Of a DNA stretch of 63,848 nt, positions 54,255 through 63,819 are shown in pieces (the first letter of the stretch is position 1; each line of letters starts with the position of its first letter). A program made the position numbers and the translations under genes. Source of the DNA: Micromonospora sp. CB01531 (GTDB lineage: Bacteria; Actinomycetota; Actinomycetes; Mycobacteriales; Micromonosporaceae); assembly GCF_001905095.1 (NCBI RefSeq), contig NZ_LWLS01000085.1:1-63848 (forward strand), in the 5' to 3' direction. A model generated the notes under the pieces. It had not been told where the DNA came from. It ran no database searches and saw only the letters and a list, made by a program, of their open reading frames with translations.

Positions 54255-55244
54255 TCAGGTGGTTCGCGCAACCCCGGTGGAGCCGCGCACGAGAAGTTGA
54301 GCGGGCAGTTCCCGACGCGTGTTGCGCACGCTGTCGGGCTGCAACAGCAGGGCGAGCAACAGGTCGACCGCGGCCCGGCCCGCCTGTTCCTTGACCAGCG
54401 AAACGGTGGTGAGGGCCGGCGAGGACATCGCCGACATCTGGATGTTGTCGATGCCGATCACGCTGATGTCGTGCGGCACGTCGACGCCACGGTCCCGCAG
54501 CCGGCTGAGCAGACCGAGCGCCATGACGTCGTTGTAGGCGATGACCGACGTGACGCCGGAGGCGATGACGAGGTCGGCCGCCGCGACCCCGCCCTCGAAG
54601 TAGGGCGGGAAGTGACCGGCCACGTACAGGTCCATGCCGGCGGCGCTGGTCGCGGCGCGCATGGCGCGCATCCGGTCCCGGGTGGACCACGAGGTTCGCG
54701 GCCCGCCGACCCAGGCGACCCGTTGGTGACCGAGCGCTTGGAGATGGGCGATCGCCTGCCGCACGCCCTCCGCGTTGTCGAAGACGACGGACGGAAGGTT
54801 GCCGAAGCGACGGTTGACCATGACGAGCGTGGTGTGCTCGGTCAGCTCGCGGATCTCCTCCTCCGGGGCCCGGGGGGAGCACAGGATGAGGCCGTCCACC
54901 TGCTTGGCGAGGACCCGCACGAGCCCGATCTCGGCGGCCGGGTCCTCGTCGGTATCGGCGAGGAAGACGGCGTAGTCCGCTTCCCGCGCCTTGGCCTGCA
55001 CCCCCTTGACCACGCTGGGGAAGAAGGGGTTGGTCAGGTCCGGGACGATCAGGCCCAGGTTGCCGGTACGGCCGGTGATCAGACCACGGGCAGCGCGGTT
55101 GGGCGCGTAGCCCAGTCGATCGGCTGCTCGTAGGACCCGCTCCCGGGTGGCGTCGTTGACCATCTCCGGCGTCGACAACGCCCGAGACACCGTCGATGCC
55201 GAGACACCCGCCTCGCGGGCCACCTCGCGGATCGTCGCTCGCAC
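54255..55244 (-). CDS. LacI-family regulator of the uronate genes
   Basis: A 329-residue regulator. HTH TIREVAREAGVSASTVSRAL and hinge NRAARGLITG are intact; the sensor domain has GLIVPDLTNPFFPSVVKGVQ and HDISVIGIDNIQMSAMSSPA. It lies upstream of the binding-protein gene on the same strand (65-base gap) and divergent from uronate isomerase. Two operator-like sites (55281-55294, 55372-55385) lie in the divergent region, so autoregulation and control of uronate catabolism are likely. Its inducer is presumably a uronate or KDG-type intermediate. Confidence 0.88.
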   Translation of the reverse strand: MRATIREVAREAGVSASTVSRALSTPEMVNDATRERVLRAADRLGYAPNRAARGLITGRTGNLGLIVPDLTNPFFPSVVKGVQAKAREADYAVFLADTDEDPAAEIGLVRVLAKQVDGLILCSPRAPEEEIRELTEHTTLVMVNRRFGNLPSVVFDNAEGVRQAIAHLQALGHQRVAWVGGPRTSWSTRDRMRAMRAATSAAGMDLYVAGHFPPYFEGGVAAADLVIASGVTSVIAYNDVMALGLLSRLRDRGVDVPHDISVIGIDNIQMSAMSSPALTTVSLVKEQAGRAAVDLLLALLLQPDSVRNTRRELPAQLLVRGSTGVARTT

Positions 55245-55280
55245 GGCTCACCTCCCTGCTCCGTGGCGTGCCTCGCAGTC

Positions 55281-55294
55281 TGAAACCGATTGCA
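55281..55294. promoter_or_regulatory. LacI-type operator
   Basis: TGAAACCGATTGCA fits TGNAANCGNTTNCA in all 14 positions. It is 37 bases upstream of the LacI gene and 127 upstream of uxaC. Confidence 0.65.
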
Positions 55295-55371
55295 GTTCCG
55301 TGTCAATACTTGGTTACGTGAATGTTTCCGGGAGACGGACGCAGCTTCCCCTTGTAGGCGGGCGGGGTCGA

Positions 55372-55385
55372 TGCAATCCTTTGCA
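55372..55385. promoter_or_regulatory. LacI-type operator-like dyad before uxaC
   Basis: TGCAATCCTTTGCA has perfect TGCAA/TTGCA arms; only the central CG is changed to CC. The 11-mer CAATCCTTTGC inside it recurs at 57250-57260 before the pectate-lyase-like gene. Confidence 0.5.
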
Positions 55386-55420
55386 GGAGTTGTTCAGCCC
55401 TAGCCGGCAAGGAGATTTGC

Positions 55421-56872
55421 GTGGCCCAGCTGCGTCTGCACCCCGACCGAGCCCTGCCAGCCGGAGACGACATCCGCACCGTCGCCCGCCGGGTCTACCA
55501 GGCGACGCAGGCGCTGCCGCTGCTGTGCATGCACGGACACGTCGACGCGGCCGTCTTCGCCGACGACGACCGGTTCGCCGACCCGGCGCAGCTGCTGGTG
55601 GTACCGGACCACTACGTGACCCGGATGCTCGTGTCCCAGGGCGTTCCACTGGAGAGCCTCGGCGTCCACAGGGCCGACGGGGGCGCGGTCGAGACCGACC
55701 CCCGGCAGATCTGGCGGCGCTTCTGCGCCCACTGGCACCTCTTCCGCGGCACCCCCAGCCGCTACTGGCTCGAACACGAGATCGTCGAAGTCCTCAAGAT
55801 CGACGTAGCACCCGGCCCGGACACCGCCGACCTGCTGTACGACCTGATCGAAGCCCGCCTGGCCGAACCCGGCTTCCGGCCCCAGGCGCTGCTCGACACC
55901 TTCAACATCGAGCTGATCTCCACCACCGACCCGGCCACCTCGACGCTCGACGACCACGCCCGGCTCGCAGCGGCGGGCCTCGGCGCCCGGGTGATACCGA
56001 CGTTCCGTCCGGACGCCCTGACCCACGTCGGCTCCACCGGCTGGGCCCGGCGGCTCCAGCAGCTCCAGGACCTCTCCGGAGTGGACACCGGCGACTACGA
56101 CGGCTTCCTCGCCGCACTGCGCAACCGCCGCGAAGCCTTCGCGCAGGCCGGGGCGCGGGCCACCGACCACGGTCACCTCACCGCCGCCGCCGAGCCCCTG
56201 CCGCAGACGGAGGCAAGGCGGATCTACGCCGATGCGCGCGACGGCGCCGTGCGCGACGACGACGCGGCCGCCTTCGCCGGTCACATGCTGTTCGAGATGG
56301 CGCGAATGTCGTGCGACGACGGCCTGGTCATGCAGATCCACCCCGGGGTGCTCCGCGACCACGACACCGCCATCCACACCGCCTTCGGCGCCGACAAGGG
56401 ATTCGACATCCCCGTCACCACCGAGTTCACCCGCGCGCTGCGGCCGGTGCTCAACGCCTTCGGGCGCGACCCGAACTTCCGGCTCATCCTGTTCACCGTC
56501 GACGAGTCCGTCTACTCCCGCGAACTCGCCCCGATCGCCGGTGTGTACCCCTCAGTGCGGCTCGGGGCGCCATGGTGGTTCCTGGACAGCCCCGACGGGA
56601 TGCGCCGCTTCCGTGAACTGGTGACCGAGACCGCGGGCTTCTACAACACCTCCGGCTTCGTCGACGACACCCGCGCGTTCCTCTCGATCCCCGCCCGCCA
56701 CGACCTCGCCCGCCGCATCGACGCCGGCTACCTGGCCCGGCTCGTGCTGGAGCACCGGCTGTCGGAGGACGAGGCCGTGGAGACCGCGATCGACCTGGCA
56801 TACCGCCTGCCGCAACAGGCATACGCCCCCGCCGCAGGCCGAGCCGACACCCACGCTGCTGCCGGGGAATAG
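55421..56872 (+). CDS. uxaC: Uronate isomerase
   Basis: A 483-residue enzyme of the amidohydrolase superfamily; AAGGAG precedes GTG 55421. Key parts: LLCMHGHVDAAVFADDDRF (metal-binding His pair), WRRFCAHWHLFRGTPSRYWL, IELISTTDPATSTLDDHARL, FRPDALTHVG, MQIHPGVLRDHDTAIH and ETAGFYNTSGFVDDTRAFLS. It converts D-galacturonate to D-tagaturonate (and glucuronate to fructuronate), the entry step of the isomerase route. Divergent from its LacI regulator. Confidence 0.93.
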   Translation: MAQLRLHPDRALPAGDDIRTVARRVYQATQALPLLCMHGHVDAAVFADDDRFADPAQLLVVPDHYVTRMLVSQGVPLESLGVHRADGGAVETDPRQIWRRFCAHWHLFRGTPSRYWLEHEIVEVLKIDVAPGPDTADLLYDLIEARLAEPGFRPQALLDTFNIELISTTDPATSTLDDHARLAAAGLGARVIPTFRPDALTHVGSTGWARRLQQLQDLSGVDTGDYDGFLAALRNRREAFAQAGARATDHGHLTAAAEPLPQTEARRIYADARDGAVRDDDAAAFAGHMLFEMARMSCDDGLVMQIHPGVLRDHDTAIHTAFGADKGFDIPVTTEFTRALRPVLNAFGRDPNFRLILFTVDESVYSRELAPIAGVYPSVRLGAPWWFLDSPDGMRRFRELVTETAGFYNTSGFVDDTRAFLSIPARHDLARRIDAGYLARLVLEHRLSEDEAVETAIDLAYRLPQQAYAPAAGRADTHAAAGE

Positions 56873-56906
56873 CCGAACTGCTCCGCTCTGACAGTCGCGC
56901 AACGCG

Positions 56907-56957
56907 CCGCGGCCCGGCCCGGCTCACCTGAATTGTCCGGGCCGGGCCGGGCCGCGG
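56907..56957 (+). terminator. GC-rich hairpin after uxaC
   Basis: A perfect 16-bp inverted repeat (56907-56922 against 56942-56957, GGCCCGGCCCGG type) with a 19-base loop, 34 bases after the uxaC stop. The GGGCC repetition would also allow shifted pairings. Confidence 0.65.
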
Positions 56958-57170
56958 CAACGGGAGCGAGGCGCAGGCGACAATCTCAGACGCTGCGGCC
57001 ATGCAACGTCACCACCGCCGTTTCGCCGCTTCGAGGGCGACTTGCCGGTGACCGTCGTGGATTCGGGGCCACGGTGGGACGGACGTCAGCTGCCGTCCGG
57101 AGCTGTCGCCTGCACCCCAACAACTCCTACCCGCCTGTGGACCGACGACCGCGCGGACGAAGATCGATAT

Positions 57171-57184
57171 TGAAACAAGTTTCA
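57171..57184. promoter_or_regulatory. Operator-like dyad before pectate-lyase-like gene
   Basis: TGAAACAAGTTTCA has perfect TGAAAC/GTTTCA arms around a central AA. It is 106 bases upstream of ATG 57291. The remaining 56958-57290 region shows no gene. Confidence 0.5.
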
Positions 57185-57237
57185 GTCTCGTAACGCATTG
57201 ACCCACGGCCAACCCTTTGGTGTCGTGAACCTCGCAC

Positions 57238-57251
57238 CGCAAACGATTTCA
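57238..57251. promoter_or_regulatory. LacI-type operator before pectate-lyase-like gene
   Basis: CGCAAACGATTTCA fits TGNAANCGNTTNCA in 13 of 14 positions. It overlaps by two bases the 11-mer CAATCCTTTGC shared with the uxaC control region, linking this gene to the uronate regulon. Confidence 0.5.
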
Positions 57252-57290
57252 ATCCTTTGCCGTGCTCGACCAGGGTTCGGAGGAGTTGCC

Positions 57291-58973
57291 ATGCCGCCGA
57301 TTACGCATCCCGCCATCACCCGACGAGGGCTGTTCGGCCTGGGGGCAGCCGCCACCGCCGCCACGGCACTCGGCGGCAAGGCTCGGCCGGCGCGTGCGGC
57401 CGGGGAGGCCGCCGACCCACCGAGGGACGCCTCCACCGATCTCCTGCAACAGTGGCGGGAGGCCCGCGGCTGCCACCCGCTCGTTCCGGACGTGTCCGCA
57501 GCCGGCTACCGGCTCGGCGAGCGCCCGCCGACGTCCCCGGTCATCGCAAAGGTCACCGACTTCGGCGCCCGCCCCGACGGGACGGACTGCACGGCGGCAT
57601 TCAACGCCGCGGTACGTCACGCGGGCGAGCGCGGCGGGGGAGTCGTCCTCGTGCCGCCGGGGACCTACACCCTGTCCGGGCCGGTTTGGATGCACTGGTC
57701 CGCAGTGGTGCTGCGCGGGGCGGGCCGGGACTCCACCGTGCTGCACTTCACCCGTCATCTCGAGGACGGCTACCGGCCGAACCGCCAGCCCAACGGAAAC
57801 AGCCGCTGGTCCTGGACCGGCGGCCAGATCTGGTTCGTCTCGCCCGAGCGCCGCGCCCGCTCGGAGGCCGAGGACTACGCAGGAACCGAAGGGTGGCTGC
57901 TCGGTGACGTGCTCGCCGAGGTCGGCGTCGCCTCTCGCGGTCAGCGGACCCTCATGGTGTCCAGCACGAGCCGGCTGACTTCCGGGGACATGGTCGTCCT
58001 GGAGTGCCAGAACCCGCCGGACGCGACCCTGTTGAAGCATCTCGCCGGCGACGTGCCCGGCACCCGGGACTACGACTGGCCACGCGGAGCGCCCCAACTC
58101 GTCACCGGATCCGGCGGGCAGTACGTGCAGTACGCGACCCTGCAGTGGCCGGTGCGGGTCGAAGCCGTGCTCGGCGAGCGGACCGTCCGGCTGGCCCAGC
58201 CACTCAAGTACGACCTCCGGCCCGGATGGCCGGCCCGGCTGCGCGCCATCGGCCCCACCGTCCACGACGCCGGCGTCGAGCACCTCACGATCAGGAACGA
58301 GCTTGTCCCGCAGACCGCGCACAACAGGCATCCCGGCTCGAACGGGGTGTGCTTCCAGGCGGTCCATGACTGCTGGGCGCGGGACGTACGTGTGGAGAAC
58401 TGCGACCTCGGCTTCGGACTCACCTCCGCCAAGTCGATCACCATCACCGGAGTCACCGTCGGCGGACGCGCCGCCCACCACAGCTTCGCCTGCCGCATGC
58501 AGTCCAACGACAACCTGGTGGAAGACTTCGAGATCGAACGATTCACTGTTCCCGTTCCCTCCGACGCTATCCATCACGGGCTGAACCTGGAGGGACTGTC
58601 GGCCGGAAACGTGTACCGAGGCGGCCGCATGGCCGAGGGGACGTTCGACTCCCACCGGGCCATGCCCTTCGAGAACGCCCGGACCAACATCACGCTCGAG
58701 AACAACGGGCGGGTCGGTGGCTCCGCCGCGTCGGGTCCCCTCTTCGGCGCGCGGATGACCCACTGGAACGTCCGCATTACGAACGGCCGCCAGTACGCGG
58801 TCACGATCGCCGACGTGGCGCCGCGCAGCGTTACGGTGGGCGTTCAGGGCGTCGAGGCCACCAGCAGCGGGTTGTCCCGTGATTTCTCCGGTGACCTGGA
58901 ATCGCTGCTCGCCGCCCACGGGTCAGCACCGTCGGTCGAGGACCTGTACGTGGCGCAGCGCGGACGGCGCTAA
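57291..58973 (+). CDS. Exported pectate-lyase-like beta-helix protein
   Basis: A 560-residue protein; GGAGGAG lies upstream of ATG 57291. Tat-type signal ITRRGLFGLGAAATAATALG ends near ARAAGE. The pectate-lyase_3 fold begins at VTDFGARPDGTDCTAAFNAA and VVLVPPGTYTLSGPVWMHWS, and beta-helix turns continue through VRVENCDLGFGLTSAKSITI and SNDNLVEDFEIERF. It probably acts on pectin or another uronate-containing polysaccharide outside the cell. Lyase versus hydrolase action cannot be decided. Position and operators tie it to galacturonate catabolism. Confidence 0.78.
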   Translation: MPPITHPAITRRGLFGLGAAATAATALGGKARPARAAGEAADPPRDASTDLLQQWREARGCHPLVPDVSAAGYRLGERPPTSPVIAKVTDFGARPDGTDCTAAFNAAVRHAGERGGGVVLVPPGTYTLSGPVWMHWSAVVLRGAGRDSTVLHFTRHLEDGYRPNRQPNGNSRWSWTGGQIWFVSPERRARSEAEDYAGTEGWLLGDVLAEVGVASRGQRTLMVSSTSRLTSGDMVVLECQNPPDATLLKHLAGDVPGTRDYDWPRGAPQLVTGSGGQYVQYATLQWPVRVEAVLGERTVRLAQPLKYDLRPGWPARLRAIGPTVHDAGVEHLTIRNELVPQTAHNRHPGSNGVCFQAVHDCWARDVRVENCDLGFGLTSAKSITITGVTVGGRAAHHSFACRMQSNDNLVEDFEIERFTVPVPSDAIHHGLNLEGLSAGNVYRGGRMAEGTFDSHRAMPFENARTNITLENNGRVGGSAASGPLFGARMTHWNVRITNGRQYAVTIADVAPRSVTVGVQGVEATSSGLSRDFSGDLESLLAAHGSAPSVEDLYVAQRGRR

Positions 58974-58978
58974 TACAA

Positions 58979-59217
58979 CAGCCGCACAGGTTGACGTCGT
59001 CGGTGTTCGGATACCGCCGCGAGCTGCGGTACGCGTACACGCGGCTACTGGCTGACGTGTTGTGACCCAGGCCGAGCACGTGCCCGAGTTCGTGGCAGGC
59101 GGTCTTCCAGCGCTCATACTCGGTGCCGCTGTATTGGGTGTTCGGCCGGACCGTCGCACCTGGGTTCCGCGCTCCCCGTCGCGTCGGTACCGCGCCTGCG
59201 CCAGCGAGCCGGACCAC
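58979..59217 (-). pseudogene. Fragment of an HExxHxxGxxH metalloprotease
   Basis: The minus frame contains NTQYSGTEYERWKTACHELG followed by HVLGLGHN, which gives the metzincin zinc motif HELGHVLGLGH at about 59065-59097, then RRYPNTDDVNL, a typical end of secreted matrixin-like proteases of actinomycetes. Signal peptide and propeptide are absent in the frame, and similarity stops at both sides within 240 bases. Its 3' end abuts the pectate-lyase-like gene, so it looks like a remnant cut by rearrangement. Confidence 0.6.
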
Positions 59218-59794
59218 AGAGACTCGAACACAGGAGACGTTCAGCCCGCCACGAAACGTTAGCCGACGACCTTGCTCAGCGGCCCCGGACTCACCGCCGT
59301 CGCCCCGGAGCCCGGGGCCCGCTCGGCGGTGCCTGCGGTGGGGATCACAGCCGACTTTGTCACGGCCTGCCTCCCGGGCTGCAGGTCGCCTCGGAAGCCG
59401 TCCGCTGCGCGGCGGAACTGGAACTGACGTGAGAGTCGACGCGGTTCAGTTCTCTGGCGGATGGCCGGAGAAGCCGGACAGAGGAAGGGATTTGGCCGCA
59501 TCCGGTCAGACACTAGCGACTTGCTTCGATGGCTCGATACTCTGACTTGCAGGATTGCCCGACGTGTCGTCCTGCGCCATCGCGTCGGAAGCCGGGCACC
59601 GGCTAGGCGTTCGCGCCCGCCCCGGGATGGAGAGCACTGGCGACCAGCGGGGCGGCGGCCAGGCTGCCGGCACCATGCCGGTGGTGCGCTGGGCGGGACT
59701 CGTGCCCGCGTTGTGAGGCCGAAGCCCCGCAGCTCGTCGGGGCAGCGCTCCGCTCTTGAAGGTTCTTGCCGAGTAAGGGAAACGACGAGGACCA
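59218..59794. other. Intergenic region without recognisable gene
   Basis: 577 bases between the protease fragment and the control element of the second GH28 copy. Open frames on both strands are Arg/Pro/Ser-rich and match nothing that I know. Decayed sequence of the former protease gene is likely but cannot be shown. Confidence 0.4.
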
Positions 59795-59809
59795 AGGAAA
59801 AGGTTTACC
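59795..59809. promoter_or_regulatory. Candidate operator before second GH28 copy
   Basis: AGGAAAAGGTTTACC differs by one base from AGGAAAAGCTTTACC at 25602-25616 and lies at a similar distance (34 bases) before the ATG of the paralogous GH28 gene. Confidence 0.5.
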
Positions 59810-59843
59810 CATCCACTTGTCAACCGACCGAGGAGACCTGCAC

Positions 59844-61267
59844 ATGCCGAGCCAACCGAGCCGCCGCACGTTTCTCCGCAGCATCGGTGCCATGGGTCTG
59901 GCGGCCTATGCACTGCCATCCGGCAGCGCCGCGGCGTCCCCGTTGCCGCCGGGCAACCCGTGGGCCCGGGCCGAGTACATCAGCGGCAAGGTGCGCAGCC
60001 CTCACTTGCTCGACCGCTCGTACGACATCCGGCAGTTGGCGCCGTCGGCGACGGCGTCGCCAACTGCACTGAAGCGATCAAGCGGGCCATCCAGACCTGC
60101 CACGCCGCAGGCGGCGGCCACGTGGTCGTGCCAGCCGGTCGGTGGCTGACCGGTCCGATCCACCTGCTCAGCAACGTCGACCTGCACGTCACCGCCGACG
60201 CGGTGGTGCTGTTCAGCCGGCGCCCCGCCGACTATCTGCCCGCCGTGCTGACCCGGTTCGAAGGGGTCGAACTCTACAACTACTCGCCGCTGATCTACGC
60301 GTACGAGCAGGAGAACATCGCCGTCACCGGCTCCGGCGTCCTCGATGGCCAGGCCGACATGGAGACCTGGTGGCCCTGGTGCGGTGCGGCCAAGTTCGGC
60401 TGGAAGCCGGGTGACCCGCGGCAGACCGAGGCCAGGAATGCGCTGTTCGCGCAGGCCGAGCAGGGAGTTCCTGTCGAGCAACGAGTGTTCGGCGACGGCG
60501 GCTACCTGCGGCCGTCCTTCGTCGAGCCTTACCGCTGCCGCAACGTCCTCATCGAGGGAATCACCATCGTCGGGTCACCGATGTGGGAGATGCATCCGGT
60601 GCTGTCCGAGAACGTGCTCGTGCAGGGTGTAACGGTCAGCTCGCACGGGCCGAACAATGACGGCTGCAACCCGGAGTCCAGCCGCATGGTCGTCATCCGT
60701 GACTGCACCTTCGACACGGGAGACGACTGCATCGCGATCAAGTCGGGGCGGAACGCCGACGGTCGCCGCGTCAACGTGCCGAGCGAGGACATCCTCATCG
60801 AGGGCTGCACGATGCGCGACGGCCACGGCGGCGTGACGATCGGCAGCGAGATGTCCGGCGGTGCCCGCAACGTATTCGTCCGGGACTGCGAGATGTCCAG
60901 CCCCAACCTCAACATCGCGCTGCGGTTCAAGACCAACAGTGTTCGCGGTGGCTTCATCGAGGCCTTCCATGCCCGCGACCTGACCATCGGGGAGGTCGGC
61001 GGGTCCGTGATTGACATCAACTTCTTCTATGAGGAGGGTCCGGGCCATGGCTTCGACCCGATGGTCGGCGACATCGACGTCCGCAACGTCATCGTGGGGA
61101 ACGCGACCCGGGCGCTGAACCTCCGCGGCCACGCGGACGACCACATCAGGGGGATAACCCTGACCGACATCGACTTCGGCGCCACCAGCCAGCCCAACGT
61201 CGTCGAATACGTCGATGACCTCGTCCTCAAGAACGTCCGCCAGAACGGCGTGGAGCTGGTGATCTGA
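59844..61267 (+). pseudogene. Second GH28 polygalacturonase copy, frameshifted
   Basis: A close paralogue of the gene at 25647-27086. It has a good ribosome site (GAGGAG), ATG 59844 and a Tat signal (SRRTFLRSIGAMGLAAYALP). After SYDIRQ the reading frame shifts: where copy one reads CAGTACGGCGCC this copy reads CAGTTGGCGCC, one base shorter, near 60035-60038. From AVGDGVANCTEAI the rest is open to 61267 and keeps NNDG, TGDDC, DGHGG and RFKTN. A sequencing error would restore an intact 474-residue enzyme; otherwise it is a recent pseudogene. Confidence 0.8.
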
Positions 61268-61482
61268 GCCTGGCCCGGACCCGAGCCGAAGAGTGGCCCG
61301 GACGGTGTTCGGTCCCACGGTGCTCTGGAAGGCCGGAGATCGTCGTGCTCGCCGGGCCTTTCGGTGCCGGGCACAGCGAGGTGGCCGCGCCGACTGGATG
61401 ACGCGGGACGAACGCGCCGGTCATCAATTCGGCTGTTCCGCAAAACATGAACGGTAACGACACGCACACCGGAGGTATACCG

Positions 61483-63819
61483 ATGAAGAGGCGAGGTAGG
61501 AGACGGGTCATGCTCGTCGCGGTGGCCGCGCTGGTGGTCGTAAGCGCACCACGCGTGGCATGGGCAGATCCCGTCGAATTTCAGGTGAGCACGGCGGAAC
61601 TCCGTTCCACAGGGACCGTCGTTGTCGCCAAACACAACGAATCCGGCATGATAAAAACTGTCGGGACCTCGACCATCAGTGTCAGGAACGGCGTGACCGT
61701 TCAACAACTCAAGGCGCAGATCGTCGCCAAGGACATGTCGAGACAAAGCCACATCGTGGTGAACAAAGATCATCAGGAGAAGCGGTCGGGCGTCATCGCC
61801 GACGGCGATCAGCTCCAGGTTACCGCCGAGAACGGCGAGGGCCGATTCGCTTACCGGTTGGCAATCTACGACCCGGACGCCAAGAAAAGAGACGGCGCGT
61901 ATTGGAACGAGGGCCAGTACAACGCGACAGACCAGACGGTCAACGCCAACACGCCGACCTTCAAAGCCAACTATTGCGACATCACCGACCCGAAGTATGC
62001 CGGCCTGGTGCGACGCGCCACCGAGACATTCTACGTCGGAAATCAGGCCGACAACCCGGCGAACAAGGCATCACCGTTGGTCGCGAGCTCGCAGGAGGTG
62101 TGGTACTACACCGAGGCGATTCATGCCGCGATCAGAGACTGTCACGAGAGCGGCGGTGGTATCGTCGTCATCCCCGCCATGGGTTCACGCAACGCCAACG
62201 GCGCCTACTACTCGGGGGCGATAACCCTCCTGAGCAACGTCAACCTGCGCGTCGAGACCGGTGCCGTGGTCAAGTTCATGCGGAACAAGACCAACAAGTA
62301 CTACCCGGTCGTCCTGAGCAGCTATGAGGGGACCGACTTCTACAACTTCTCTCCGCTGATCTACGCGCTCAACCAGACGAACATCGCAGTCACAGGCGGC
62401 GGGACCCTCGACGGCCAGGAGGACATGTGGAACTGGCGACCGTGGAAGAAGGGCTACTGGGGTGAGCCGTCGGTGGAGAACAAGAGCCTCGACGCTCCGT
62501 ACGGTGAAAACGGCATCCTCAACCAGATGAACCTCGAGGACGTGCCGATCACGAAGCGGCTATTCACCGACGACGGGCATATGCCGAGCACGATCCCGGT
62601 GATCGACGGGGACACGGTAAAACACGTTCCGCCGCCAGCGGACGCGGTGGCCATGAAATCCACCTTCCGGCCGCATTTCATCGAAACGAACCACTCTCGC
62701 AACGTCCTCATCGAGGACGTGAAGATCAGGAACACCCCGTTCTGGATCGTCCACCCGCTCAACTCCGAGAACGTACTCATCAGAGACCTCGACATCTACA
62801 GCGACAAGACCAAAGACTTCGAGGCCACCGGCTGGAACAACGACGACGGAACCAACCCGGAGTCCTCCAAGAACGTCGTCATGGAGAGGAACCGGGTTAC
62901 GGTCAGCGATGACGGTGCCGCGATCAAGGCTGGCCGAAACGTCAATGGCAGGCTGCACCGGCAACCAAGCGAGAACATCATCGTCCGGGACTCGCTGTAC
63001 AACAACGACAACATCGGCACCTACTCCGCCGCGATCTCGATGGGCAGCGAGATGTCGGGAGGCATCCGGAACGTGTTCATCGAACACAACGAGTTCGGTG
63101 GACCTGGGCTGGCGATGATCCTGAAGATCAAGACGAACTCGTACCGGGGTGGATTCGTCGAGAACGTCTACCTCCGGCACAACCTGCTGAAGATGGCGCG
63201 GTCCGCGATGGTCCAACTCGACAGCAACTACTCCGAAACCGTGTCGTTCCCCAACGCTGACATCTTCAACCCGACGGTCCGCAACATCTACCTAGACGAC
63301 GTCAACACCGCGCCGACGATGACTCCGGGCAGGACCACGTTCCAGTTCTCCAGCGCAGCCTCGCGTTCCCCGGTGGAGAACGTCTACTATCGGAATTCGA
63401 CCTTCCACACGAGCAACACGCTGCAGGCCGCATTCAACTCGAACAAGAACATAAAAAACCTGGTTGTCGAGAATGTAACCTACATCGACCCGTCGACCGG
63501 AGCGGAGACGGTTTACAACACCACACCGCTGAACGTCCTGAACGAGACGGTAGCTCACGCAGGTGATCAGACCGCGCAACTGACGCCGGTGAGCACCAGC
63601 AATCCGAACGTGATTAACAAGGTCTCCGGACACAGCTTCACGATCACCGGCCAGGTCGACCTGACCACATACCCCGGCTTTATAAGCGGTGGCACGGCCC
63701 GCATCTTCGTGGACAGGAGTGGCACGGCTATTCCGGTGACCATGAACGCGGACGGCTCCTTCACGAGTGGCACGATCACGCTGAACGACGACCAGTACTG
63801 GTACACCGATCGTCACTAG
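61483..63819 (+). CDS. Secreted GH28-like beta-helix protein, divergent
   Basis: A 778-residue protein; I prefer ATG 61483 (GGAGG eight bases upstream) over ATG 61447. Signal peptide MKRRGRRRVMLVAVAALVVV is cleaved near AWADP. Residues about 25-140 are an extra beta-rich domain; the GH28 beta-helix follows (SPLIYALNQTNIAVTGGGTL, NPESSKNVVMERNRVTVSDD, AAISMGSEMSGGIRNVFIEH, LKIKTNSYRGGF). The region equivalent to GHG reads TYSAA, so the conserved His is missing, and Arg of RIK is Lys. Codons use more A/T than neighbours. Activity may be altered or absent. Confidence 0.78.
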   Translation: MKRRGRRRVMLVAVAALVVVSAPRVAWADPVEFQVSTAELRSTGTVVVAKHNESGMIKTVGTSTISVRNGVTVQQLKAQIVAKDMSRQSHIVVNKDHQEKRSGVIADGDQLQVTAENGEGRFAYRLAIYDPDAKKRDGAYWNEGQYNATDQTVNANTPTFKANYCDITDPKYAGLVRRATETFYVGNQADNPANKASPLVASSQEVWYYTEAIHAAIRDCHESGGGIVVIPAMGSRNANGAYYSGAITLLSNVNLRVETGAVVKFMRNKTNKYYPVVLSSYEGTDFYNFSPLIYALNQTNIAVTGGGTLDGQEDMWNWRPWKKGYWGEPSVENKSLDAPYGENGILNQMNLEDVPITKRLFTDDGHMPSTIPVIDGDTVKHVPPPADAVAMKSTFRPHFIETNHSRNVLIEDVKIRNTPFWIVHPLNSENVLIRDLDIYSDKTKDFEATGWNNDDGTNPESSKNVVMERNRVTVSDDGAAIKAGRNVNGRLHRQPSENIIVRDSLYNNDNIGTYSAAISMGSEMSGGIRNVFIEHNEFGGPGLAMILKIKTNSYRGGFVENVYLRHNLLKMARSAMVQLDSNYSETVSFPNADIFNPTVRNIYLDDVNTAPTMTPGRTTFQFSSAASRSPVENVYYRNSTFHTSNTLQAAFNSNKNIKNLVVENVTYIDPSTGAETVYNTTPLNVLNETVAHAGDQTAQLTPVSTSNPNVINKVSGHSFTITGQVDLTTYPGFISGGTARIFVDRSGTAIPVTMNADGSFTSGTITLNDDQYWYTDRH

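Noticed and set aside
60030..60045. Programmed frameshift in the second GH28 copy
   Set aside because: No slippery heptamer or downstream pseudoknot is apparent, and the undisturbed paralogue is in one frame; a plain 1-base deletion or sequencing error is simpler.
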